Shown here: in pieces, positions 7,284 through 14,314 of the stretch
Numbering within the stretch: position 1 is the stretch's first letter
Layout: each line of letters opens with the position of its first letter
Assembly: GCF_003473295.1 (NCBI RefSeq)
Contig: NZ_QRMP01000038.1
Coordinates: forward strand, 1-21,787
DNA: 21,787 nucleotides
Direction: 5' to 3'
Source of the DNA: Parabacteroides sp. AM08-6
GTDB taxonomy: Bacteria > Bacteroidota > Bacteroidia > Bacteroidales > Tannerellaceae
Position numbers and translations under genes: made by a program
The notes under the pieces: model-generated
Seen by the model: the letters and a program-made list of their open reading frames with translations, nothing else
Databases searched by the model: none
Told to the model about the DNA's origin: nothing

Positions 7284-7880
7284 ATGGCTGCAACAAAACG
7301 TATTAAACGTGCATTGGTATCTGTATACCATAAAGATGGATTAGACGAAATATTAAAGAAGCTCCACCGTGAAGGTGTCAGTTTTGTGTCAACTGGTGGA
7401 ACTCAGAAGTTTATAGAAGAACTAGGTCTTCCTTGTGATGCTGTTGAAGATTTGACCGGTTATCCTTCCATTTTGGGAGGCCGTGTTAAAACGCTTCATC
7501 CGAAGGTATTCGGCGGTATTCTGACTCGTCGTGACAATGAAGGCGATCAGGTTCAGATTGCTCAATATGAAATTCCTGAAATAGATTTAGTAATTGTCGA
7601 CCTGTATCCTTTTGAGGAAACAGTTGCTTCCGGTGCGGAAGAACAGGCGATTATCGAAAAGATAGATATAGGTGGTATCTCCCTTATCCGTGCCTCAGCT
7701 AAGAACTTTAAAGATGTGGTGATTGTCGCATCTAAATCTCAGTATCAGCCGTTTATGAAGTTGCTGAATGAGAAAGGTGCAGAAACGACAATCGAGGAAC
7801 GTAAATGGTTTGCAAAAGAAGCATTTGCCGTTTCTTCCGGTTATGATACTGCAATCTTTAACTACTTTGATGGCCGTTAA
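7284..7880 (+). CDS. purH: IMP cyclohydrolase, stand-alone PurH N-terminal (MGS-like) domain
   Basis: A 198-residue protein covering only the inosinicase half of PurH, which closes the ring of FAICAR to IMP in the last step of de novo purine synthesis. Family motifs include ALVSVYHKDGL, FVSTGGTQKF, GYPSILGGRVKTLHPKVFGGIL, VDLYPFEETV, EKIDIGGISLIRASAKN and the domain end YDTAIFNYFDG. Usual bifunctional PurH proteins are about 510 residues and continue into an AICAR transformylase domain. Here a TAA follows directly at the domain boundary, and no transformylase remnant exists in the 110 bases before mreB. This is therefore a clean one-domain gene rather than a visible recent frameshift. The transformylase must be encoded elsewhere, or a second full-length copy exists. 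It is located upstream of mreB on the same strand. Confidence 0.9.
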   Translation: MAATKRIKRALVSVYHKDGLDEILKKLHREGVSFVSTGGTQKFIEELGLPCDAVEDLTGYPSILGGRVKTLHPKVFGGILTRRDNEGDQVQIAQYEIPEIDLVIVDLYPFEETVASGAEEQAIIEKIDIGGISLIRASAKNFKDVVIVASKSQYQPFMKLLNEKGAETTIEERKWFAKEAFAVSSGYDTAIFNYFDGR

Positions 7881-7900
7881 GGTCCGTCATTTTAAACATT

Positions 7901-7983
7901 AATTGTTAATTATGGATGATGAATGATGAATGACGGGAATTTGCATCTTTGGGTTCATCATTCATAATCCTCAATTCAGAATT
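7901..7983 (+). repeat. Imperfect 30-bp inverted repeat between purH and mreB
   Basis: Arms 7901-7930 and 7954-7983 match inversely, with an uninterrupted 12-bp core (atgaatgatgaa / ttcatcattcat) and similar flanks. The 23-base centre contains catctttg, close to a -7 element. The repetitive atgatgaat/aattgttaatt wording is typical of short palindromic intergenic elements in Bacteroides. Confidence 0.65.
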
Positions 7984-7990
7984 CAAAAGA

Positions 7991-9010
7991 ATGGGATTAT
8001 TTTCTTTCACACAAGAACTGGCAATGGACTTGGGAACGGCCAATACCATTATAACTTGCAATGATAAGATGGTAGTGGACGAGCCTTCGGTTATCGCGCT
8101 CGATGCCCGCTCCGAGAAGGTGTTGGCGGTAGGAAGCCAAGCCCGCGAAATGTACGAAAAGACGAATCCGAATATTCGTACGGTGCGTCCGCTTCGCGAA
8201 GGAGTTATTGCAGATTTCTATGCGGCCGAACAGATGATGCGTGGGTTGATTAAAATGGCTAGCGGACGGAAACGCTGGTTTGCCCCTTCGCTTCGAATGG
8301 TTATCGGCATTCCGTCGGGAAGTACGGAAGTGGAAATTCGTGCAGTACGTGACTCCGCTGAACATGCCGGCGGTCGCGAAGTCTATATGGTTTTCGAACC
8401 GATGGCTGCTGCTATCGGAGTCGGAATGGATGTGTTGGCTCCTGAAGGAAACATGATTGTGGATATCGGTGGGGGAACAACTGAAATTGCCGTGATTTCA
8501 TTAGGAGGGATTGTTTCCAATAAGTCTATAAAAATGGCCGGTGACGACCTTACAAATGATATCGTGGAATATATGCGCCGTCAACATAATATTCGTGTCA
8601 GCGAACGTATGGCTGAGCGTATTAAAATAAATGTGGGTTCTGCATTAAGTATTTTGGATGAAGCTCCTGAAGATTTTGAGGTCTGTGGCCCGAATCAAAT
8701 GACTGCACTCCCGATGAAAGTGCCGGTTTCTTATCAGGAAGTTGCGCATTGCCTGGATAAATCTATTTCGAAGATTGAAGCTGCCGTATTGAGTGCACTG
8801 GAGCAAACGCCTCCCGAATTATATGCTGATATCGTGAAGAACGGTATTTACCTGGCTGGTGGCGGGGCTTTATTGCGTGGTATAGACAAACGTCTCAAGG
8901 ATAAAATGGGTATTGACTTCCGTGTGGCTGACGATCCCTTACACGCTGTAGCCAGAGGTACCGGAATTGCTTTGAAGAATATCGATAAATTTAATTTCCT
9001 GATACGATAA
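7991..9010 (+). CDS. mreB: Rod shape-determining protein MreB
   Basis: An actin-like ATPase of 339 residues that forms membrane-associated filaments and guides lateral cell-wall synthesis. Nucleotide-binding motifs are present: AMDLGTANT (phosphate 1), MIVDIGGGTTEIAVIS (phosphate 2), AGDDLTNDI, and LAGGGALLRGID (adenosine motif). The frame is open to 7949, but the start at 7991 (MGLFSFTQELAMDLG) gives the normal N-terminus with the amphipathic MGLFSFTQE membrane anchor. It is the first gene of the elongation cluster, separated from mreC by 98 bases that contain an inverted repeat. Confidence 0.97.
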   Translation: MGLFSFTQELAMDLGTANTIITCNDKMVVDEPSVIALDARSEKVLAVGSQAREMYEKTNPNIRTVRPLREGVIADFYAAEQMMRGLIKMASGRKRWFAPSLRMVIGIPSGSTEVEIRAVRDSAEHAGGREVYMVFEPMAAAIGVGMDVLAPEGNMIVDIGGGTTEIAVISLGGIVSNKSIKMAGDDLTNDIVEYMRRQHNIRVSERMAERIKINVGSALSILDEAPEDFEVCGPNQMTALPMKVPVSYQEVAHCLDKSISKIEAAVLSALEQTPPELYADIVKNGIYLAGGGALLRGIDKRLKDKMGIDFRVADDPLHAVARGTGIALKNIDKFNFLIR

Positions 9011-9023
9011 GAATATGCGAATG

Positions 9024-9074
9024 TGTCAACCTGTAAATGTGCCATTTGAGAGTGGGGACATTTGTAGGTTGACA
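9024..9074 (+). repeat. Inverted repeat between mreB and mreC
   Basis: Arms of 17 bases (tgtcaacctgtaaatgt at 9024-9040 and acatttgtaggttgaca at 9058-9074) pair except for two central positions. The loop is 17 bases and no T-tract follows. It could act as an mRNA-stability or attenuation hairpin that sets MreB above the downstream genes, or simply be an intergenic palindromic repeat. Confidence 0.7.
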
Positions 9075-9108
9075 TATTGGTATATGGAATAATTGTCATA
9101 TTATTTAT

Positions 9109-9966
9109 ATGCGAAAGCTCCTTGATTTTTTAATCAGAAAGAGACATTGGTTCTTATTCATTTTGCTGGAAATCATTTCGTTCACTCTGATTTATCGTAA
9201 TAGTGCGTATCAGAGGAACATCATGTTCAGTTCGGCAAATGTAATAACGGGGCATATCGCATCTGTTTCGGGGGCTGTAACCTCTTATCTGAATCTTCGG
9301 GATATAAACAAGGAGTTGCTTGAGCGTAACGGACAGCTTGAAATGGAACTGTTGAAGTTACAGGATCAGTTGGATATGATGCGGGCGGATACTGTAAGCT
9401 TTGTCGGATTCGTTCCGGATTCCACGGATGAAGGTTTTTCGTATAGTTTTGTTATGGCGGATGTCGTGAACAACAGTGTTTCGCATTTGTCCAATTATAT
9501 CACGATAAATAAAGGGCGTAAGGATGGAATTGCACCGGATATGGGAGTTGTTTCCGAACGGGGAGTGGTAGGGATTGTTTCGACTGTTTCCGATTGTTTC
9601 TCTGTTATTATTCCTCTTCTGAATCCTAAATTCAGATTAAGTTGCAAGTTGCTCGGAAGTAATTTTTTCGGTTCGTTAAGTTGGAATGGGCGAAATGCCC
9701 GGTATGCCCGATTGGACGGACTTCCGCGTCATGTGGAATTTCAGAAAGGAGATACGATTGTGACGAGTGGTTATTCTGCCGTATTTCCGGCAGGCATAAT
9801 CGTCGGTACAGTGGTGGATTTCGAGAAGCAGAACGATGATAATTTCTATTCGTTGGAGGTGGAACTGGCTACGGATTTTTATACATTGAATAATGTGCGT
9901 GTGATTCGTAATTACCGGCAAGCGGAACAATTAAGTACGGAGCGGGAGGCGAAGAAAAATGATTAA
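9109..9966 (+). CDS. mreC: Rod shape-determining protein MreC
   Basis: A 285-residue bitopic protein. One membrane segment lies at about residues 14-29 (WFLFILLEIISFTLIY), a coiled coil at about 61-95 (INKELLERNGQLEMELLKLQDQL), then the beta-rich periplasmic domain with INKGRKDGIAPDMGVVSERGVVGIV and TSGYSAVFPAGIIVGTV, both MreC signatures. MreC links the MreB filament to RodA/PBP2 and activates them. Its end overlaps mreD by 8 bases, indicating translational coupling. Confidence 0.96.
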   Translation: MRKLLDFLIRKRHWFLFILLEIISFTLIYRNSAYQRNIMFSSANVITGHIASVSGAVTSYLNLRDINKELLERNGQLEMELLKLQDQLDMMRADTVSFVGFVPDSTDEGFSYSFVMADVVNNSVSHLSNYITINKGRKDGIAPDMGVVSERGVVGIVSTVSDCFSVIIPLLNPKFRLSCKLLGSNFFGSLSWNGRNARYARLDGLPRHVEFQKGDTIVTSGYSAVFPAGIIVGTVVDFEKQNDDNFYSLEVELATDFYTLNNVRVIRNYRQAEQLSTEREAKKND

Positions 9967-10477
9967 CAACATACTGCGTGGTATCATTTATTTTGTGGTA
10001 TTGGTATTGGTGCAAGTCCTGATACTGAATAATATTCATTTTTTGCGTATTGCCACTCCTTTCCTGTATCTGTATTTTATAATAAAGATACCGGTAGGAA
10101 CATCACAAACGAATGTGCTCTTTTTTTCGTTTCTGATAGGGCTGGTTATCGATACTTTTTCCAATACGCCCGGAATGCATGCCGCAGCTTGTACGTTGGC
10201 CGGTTTTACCCGTCAGTCGCTGATAAACTTTTTTGAAGGTAAAGATTTGCCGGATGGCATTTTCCCTTCTTTCCGGACATTTGGCTATGGAGGTTTTTTC
10301 AGGTATGTGATATCGTTCGTGTTTATACACCATGTGGCACTTTTTTTGATAGAATCTCTTACGTTTTTCGATCCGTTGTTTTTGGCTATCCGGATTGGAG
10401 CCAGTGTGATAACGACGGTTTTGTTGATTTGTACAGTTGAAGCATTTAATATAGAACCCCAGAAAAGTGGAGATTAA
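9959..10477 (+). CDS. mreD: Rod shape-determining protein MreD
   Basis: A 172-residue hydrophobic protein with about five membrane segments, of the poorly conserved MreD family. Identification rests on its position between mreC and PBP2, the membrane profile, the size, and the segment GLVIDTFSNTPGMHAAACTLAGF, which matches the family core. It is an inner-membrane partner of MreC in the elongasome. It overlaps mreC by 8 bases and the PBP2 gene by 11. Confidence 0.93.
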   Translation: MINNILRGIIYFVVLVLVQVLILNNIHFLRIATPFLYLYFIIKIPVGTSQTNVLFFSFLIGLVIDTFSNTPGMHAAACTLAGFTRQSLINFFEGKDLPDGIFPSFRTFGYGGFFRYVISFVFIHHVALFLIESLTFFDPLFLAIRIGASVITTVLLICTVEAFNIEPQKSGD

Positions 10478-12341
10478 TGCAAAGTATGCACTTGAGAACA
10501 GGCGCTATGTGATAGGTGGTGCTGTAGTCCTGTTGGTTCTCGTCTTTATTGCTCGTTTATTCTTCCTTCAGGTAATGAATAATGACTATAAAGCATGGGC
10601 TGATAGTAATGCGTTTTTTAAAAAGACATTGATTCCTTCACGTGGCATTATTTATGACCGTACCGGTAGATTACTTGTTTACAACCAGCCGGCTTACGAA
10701 GTAATGTTGATTATGCGTGAAATTCAACCATTTGATACACTTGATTTTTGTAATATTCTTGGGATAACCCGTGAGCGATTTGTGGAACGTATTGCCGAGA
10801 TTAAAAACCGTAAACTTAATCCGGGCTATTCTTCTTATGTCCCACAAGTGTTTATGAATCATCTTTCCGCGCAGGAATGCGGGGTGTTGCAGGAGAAGCT
10901 GTATAAATTCCCCGGTTTTTATCTCCAGAATCGGACTAATCGAGAATATAAATATCCCTACGGAGCGCATTTATTGGGTAATGTAGGTGAAGTGAACCGG
11001 AGTGATATGGAAAAAGACCCTTATTATTTGCAGGGTGACTATTCCGGTCGTTCGGGAGTGGAGCTTTCGTATGAAAAAGAATTACGGGGGGTAAAAGGGG
11101 TGGAAATTTTACTTCGTGATGCTCATGGACGTATAAAGGGACGTTATGAAGATGGAGCACATGATATAGCACCGGTGTCCGGCAAAAACCTAACACTTTC
11201 GATTGATATGGAATTGCAGGCTTTGGGGGAAAAGTTGATGAGGAATAAGCGGGGGAGTATTGTCATGATAGAACCGGAAACGGGTGAAGTATTGTGTATG
11301 GTATCTTCTCCTTCCTATGACCCCAGTTTATTGGTAGGACGTCTGCGGGGAAAGAGCCATAGAATGTTGGAGAAAAATTCGGATACGCCTTTGCTGAACC
11401 GGGCAATTATGGGGTATTATCCACCCGGTTCGACTTTCAAACCTACACAAGCCCTAACATTCTTGCAAGAAGGAGTTATCACAACGGAGACGATGTATAC
11501 GTGTGCGCATGGATATACGTTTCGAGGAGGAAAGCCGGCCTGTCACGGTCATATTTCACCTTTAAATGTGACTTATGCATTGGCTACATCTTGTAATTCC
11601 TATTTTTGTTGGGGGTTACATGATATGCTGGACAGCCGTCGCCGGTATCCGACTGTGCAGAATGCGCTTGAAACATGGAAAAATTATCTGGTATCGATGG
11701 GATATGGGTATAAGTTGGGCATAGATTTGCCGGGGGAGAAAAGAGGGTTTATACCGAATAGCATGTATTATGATAAATATTACGGTAAACGCTGGAATTC
11801 CAGTACGGTTATTTCGATAGCAATCGGGCAAGGGGAGGTCTTGGCTACTCCGTTGCAAATTTGTAATTTGGCGGCTACGATTGCGAACCGGGGGTATTTT
11901 ATTACCCCTCATGTTGTAAAGGAAATTCAGGATACGCCGTTGGATACACTTTATACCAATAAACGTTATCCGATGGTGGAACGGAAAAATTATGAAATCG
12001 TGGCGAATGGTATGCGAGATGCGGTTTTGGGCGGAACTTGTACAAAGGCAGCTATTCCCGGAATAGAAGTTTGTGGTAAAACAGGTACGGCAGAGAATCC
12101 GCATGGAAAGGATCATTCTGCTTTTATTGGTTTTGCTCCTTATCAGAATCCAAAGGTAGCCATCTGTGTCTATGTGGAAAATGGCGGTTTTGGTTCTGTC
12201 TACGGTGTACCTATCGGAAAGTTGATGATGGAGAAATATCTGAAAGGAGAAATCTCGGAAGAGGACAAGGCTTTGGAAGAGGCTATGTCGAATGCGGTTA
12301 TAACCTCTAATATTTTATCATTACCCGATCGTGAGTTATAG
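10467..12341 (+). CDS. mrdA: Penicillin-binding protein 2, elongation transpeptidase
   Basis: A 624-residue class B PBP that cross-links new peptidoglycan during rod elongation. It has one N-terminal membrane segment (about residues 15-35), then the pedestal/dimerisation region with SRGIIYDRTGRLL, and then the transpeptidase domain. The catalytic S322 is in PPGSTFKP, the second motif is S375-C-N377, and K538-T-G is in CGKTGTAENPHG. The start is GTG at 10467, overlapping the end of mreD by 11 bases. No in-frame ATG lies before the membrane segment, so the GTG start is well supported. It is followed by rodA with another 11-base overlap. Confidence 0.96.
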   Translation: MEINAKYALENRRYVIGGAVVLLVLVFIARLFFLQVMNNDYKAWADSNAFFKKTLIPSRGIIYDRTGRLLVYNQPAYEVMLIMREIQPFDTLDFCNILGITRERFVERIAEIKNRKLNPGYSSYVPQVFMNHLSAQECGVLQEKLYKFPGFYLQNRTNREYKYPYGAHLLGNVGEVNRSDMEKDPYYLQGDYSGRSGVELSYEKELRGVKGVEILLRDAHGRIKGRYEDGAHDIAPVSGKNLTLSIDMELQALGEKLMRNKRGSIVMIEPETGEVLCMVSSPSYDPSLLVGRLRGKSHRMLEKNSDTPLLNRAIMGYYPPGSTFKPTQALTFLQEGVITTETMYTCAHGYTFRGGKPACHGHISPLNVTYALATSCNSYFCWGLHDMLDSRRRYPTVQNALETWKNYLVSMGYGYKLGIDLPGEKRGFIPNSMYYDKYYGKRWNSSTVISIAIGQGEVLATPLQICNLAATIANRGYFITPHVVKEIQDTPLDTLYTNKRYPMVERKNYEIVANGMRDAVLGGTCTKAAIPGIEVCGKTGTAENPHGKDHSAFIGFAPYQNPKVAICVYVENGGFGSVYGVPIGKLMMEKYLKGEISEEDKALEEAMSNAVITSNILSLPDREL

Positions 12342-13776
12342 GAAGACTGAAATATGGAAGACGGTAGACTGGATTACCATTTTGTTGTATCTTATCTTGG
12401 TGGTTGCCGGTTGGTTCAGCATATGCGGGGCCAGTTACGAATTCGATAATGTGGGGTTGTTCGATCCTTCTGGTCGTCCCGGTTCACAGTTGATTTGGAT
12501 GGGGCTGTCGGTAGGTCTGATATTCGTAATCCTGATGTTGGAGAGTGATTTCTTCGATGTTTTTGCTTATTTGATTTATGTAGGAGTAATCGTATTATTG
12601 GTCGTGACTATTTTTCTGGCACCCAATATTAAAGGCTCCCACTCTTGGCTTGTGTTAGGGCCTATTCGGTTGCAACCGGCTGAATTTGCTAAATTTGCGA
12701 CTGCTTTGGCTGTTGCGAAGTTGATAAACACGTATGGATTTAAACTGACTACAATCAGGAATTTTGTATTGACGTTGGCGTTAATATTTCTTCCCATGGT
12801 CTGTATTTTGTTGCAGAAAGAAACAGGATCAGCATTGGTCTATCTGGCTTTTTTCCTGATGCTTTACCGGGAAGGTATGTCCGGATATATACTGTTATCG
12901 GGAGTTTGTGCCGTGATTTTCTTTGTTGTGGGAATGAAATATTCGGAAGTTATTGTGGGAACGACAGCTTTGGGGGAAATGCTTGTTTCTTCCCTGATAC
13001 TTCTTATCACTATGATATTGGTTCTTGTAGAAAAGAAAAATATACGTGCTGTTCTATTTATGATAGTAAGTACAATAACGGCTTATTTAGGTGGATACAT
13101 AACATCTTTGTTTATGCCGGTAGATTATTCTTGGATAGCAATAGGCTTGATTTTCTGGGTTTCTTTCTATTTGATATTCTTATCTGTTCGAAACTGGGTT
13201 TGGCATTATGTGATGATTGCTGTGTTTTCTTTAGTATCCTTGGCTTTTATGTTTTCGGTAGATTATGTTTTTAATGATATCTTAGAGCCTCACCAGCAAG
13301 TGCGTATCAAGGTTTCATTAGGTCTGGAAGATGATCCGAGTGGAGCCGGCTACAACGTGAATCAGTCCAAGATTGCAATTGGTTCCGGCGGACTGACTGG
13401 CAAAGGTTTTCTGAACGGGACTCAGACAAAACTGAAATATGTGCCGGAGCAAGATACTGATTTTATTTTTTGTACGGTAGGAGAGGAACAGGGGTTTATC
13501 GGTTCATCTGTCGTGCTTATATTATTTGCTATACTTATTTTGCGGCTAATTGCATTATCGGAGCGGCAATCCTCCACATTCAACCGGGTATATGGCTATA
13601 GTGTAGCATCGATTTTTTTCTTTCATTTAGCCATTAATATCGGTATGGTTATAGGAGTGACACCCGTTATCGGCATTCCGTTACCATTTTTCAGTTACGG
13701 GGGATCCTCCTTATGGGGATTTACGATTTTGCTTTTTATTTTTCTACGTTTGGATGCTTCGCGGCGGGAACGTTAG
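12331..13776 (+). CDS. rodA: Peptidoglycan glycosyltransferase RodA
   Basis: A SEDS-family polymerase of 481 residues with about ten or more membrane helices. It polymerises lipid II into glycan strands together with PBP2. Signatures include GSHSWLVLGPIRLQPAEFAKF, LQKETGSALVY, GSGGLTGKGFLNGTQTKLKYVPEQDTDFIF (with the essential Asp in the PEQDTDF loop) and the C-terminal GIPLPFFSYGGSS. It is longer than the roughly 370-residue E. coli protein because of extra hydrophobic segments at about residues 205-315. The GTG start at 12331 overlaps mrdA by 11 bases. Its 3' end overlaps that of gldH on the other strand by 41 bases. Confidence 0.95.
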   Translation: MSYRKTEIWKTVDWITILLYLILVVAGWFSICGASYEFDNVGLFDPSGRPGSQLIWMGLSVGLIFVILMLESDFFDVFAYLIYVGVIVLLVVTIFLAPNIKGSHSWLVLGPIRLQPAEFAKFATALAVAKLINTYGFKLTTIRNFVLTLALIFLPMVCILLQKETGSALVYLAFFLMLYREGMSGYILLSGVCAVIFFVVGMKYSEVIVGTTALGEMLVSSLILLITMILVLVEKKNIRAVLFMIVSTITAYLGGYITSLFMPVDYSWIAIGLIFWVSFYLIFLSVRNWVWHYVMIAVFSLVSLAFMFSVDYVFNDILEPHQQVRIKVSLGLEDDPSGAGYNVNQSKIAIGSGGLTGKGFLNGTQTKLKYVPEQDTDFIFCTVGEEQGFIGSSVVLILFAILILRLIALSERQSSTFNRVYGYSVASIFFFHLAINIGMVIGVTPVIGIPLPFFSYGGSSLWGFTILLFIFLRLDASRRER

Positions 13777-14314
13777 GTACATCTGTTTTCGTAGAGGTTT
13801 TTTCAATCCGGAATCCAATTTCCTGAATACCTTTTAGTCCATTGTCGCGCATACCTTGCCGGAAGCTGAATGTATATTGGCCCGCATATGGGAACTTATA
13901 TTGGGAACGGATAGGAAAACTTGATTGATAGAGTGATATGCCATGACCGTACCATTTTCCGTAATCATCAGCAAGCATACATTCTACGGTATCACGTTTG
14001 AGCGGACCGACCGGCAATTCTTCGCTGCAAAATACCCATAAGTTTTGATAAGGATATAAATTGTTGTTGCGGACTTCAAGAAATAGATTATAGGGTATCG
14101 ATATGTCTTCCACTTGAAAAGTGAAATAATATTCCTTATTCTTCTCCCACAAAGTATTGTCGATAGCTTGGTATTGTTCGTACAAAGCTGTTTTTTCGCA
14201 GGAGAAGAACAAGAAAGACGCAAATGCTGCAATGATAATACCTTTAAGCTTCTGGCTTTGCGTCCGGCTTATTTTCCGGCTTAGCAGGTTTAGCTTGTTG
14301 TTGAGGTTTGTCAT
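13736..14314 (-). CDS. gldH: GldH-family lipoprotein
   Basis: A 192-residue protein with a lipoprotein signal: a long basic n-region, the hydrophobic stretch GIIIAAFASFLFFS, then C39 as the lipidated residue. The mature part (EQYQAIDNTLWEKNKEYYF..., RQGMRDNGLKGIQEIGFRIEK) matches GldH, a lipoprotein needed for gliding and T9SS-linked function in Flavobacterium. Its role in non-gliding Bacteroides is not established. The start at 14314 is the only ATG before the signal sequence that is reasonably close. It lies inside the ricT-like gene, so 71 bases are read in two frames. The C-terminus converges with rodA, overlapping by 41 bases, and there is no terminator between them. Confidence 0.88.
   Translation of the reverse strand: MTNLNNKLNLLSRKISRTQSQKLKGIIIAAFASFLFFSCEKTALYEQYQAIDNTLWEKNKEYYFTFQVEDISIPYNLFLEVRNNNLYPYQNLWVFCSEELPVGPLKRDTVECMLADDYGKWYGHGISLYQSSFPIRSQYKFPYAGQYTFSFRQGMRDNGLKGIQEIGFRIEKTSTKTDVPNVPAAKHPNVEK

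Noticed and set aside
7949..7990. Longer MreB start at 7949
   Set aside because: The extra residues come from the intergenic inverted repeat. The MGLFSFTQE start matches the family.
7878..7990. Frameshifted remainder of the PurH transformylase domain downstream of the stop
   Set aside because: Only about 110 bases of palindromic intergenic DNA lie before mreB, and no frame resembles the transformylase.
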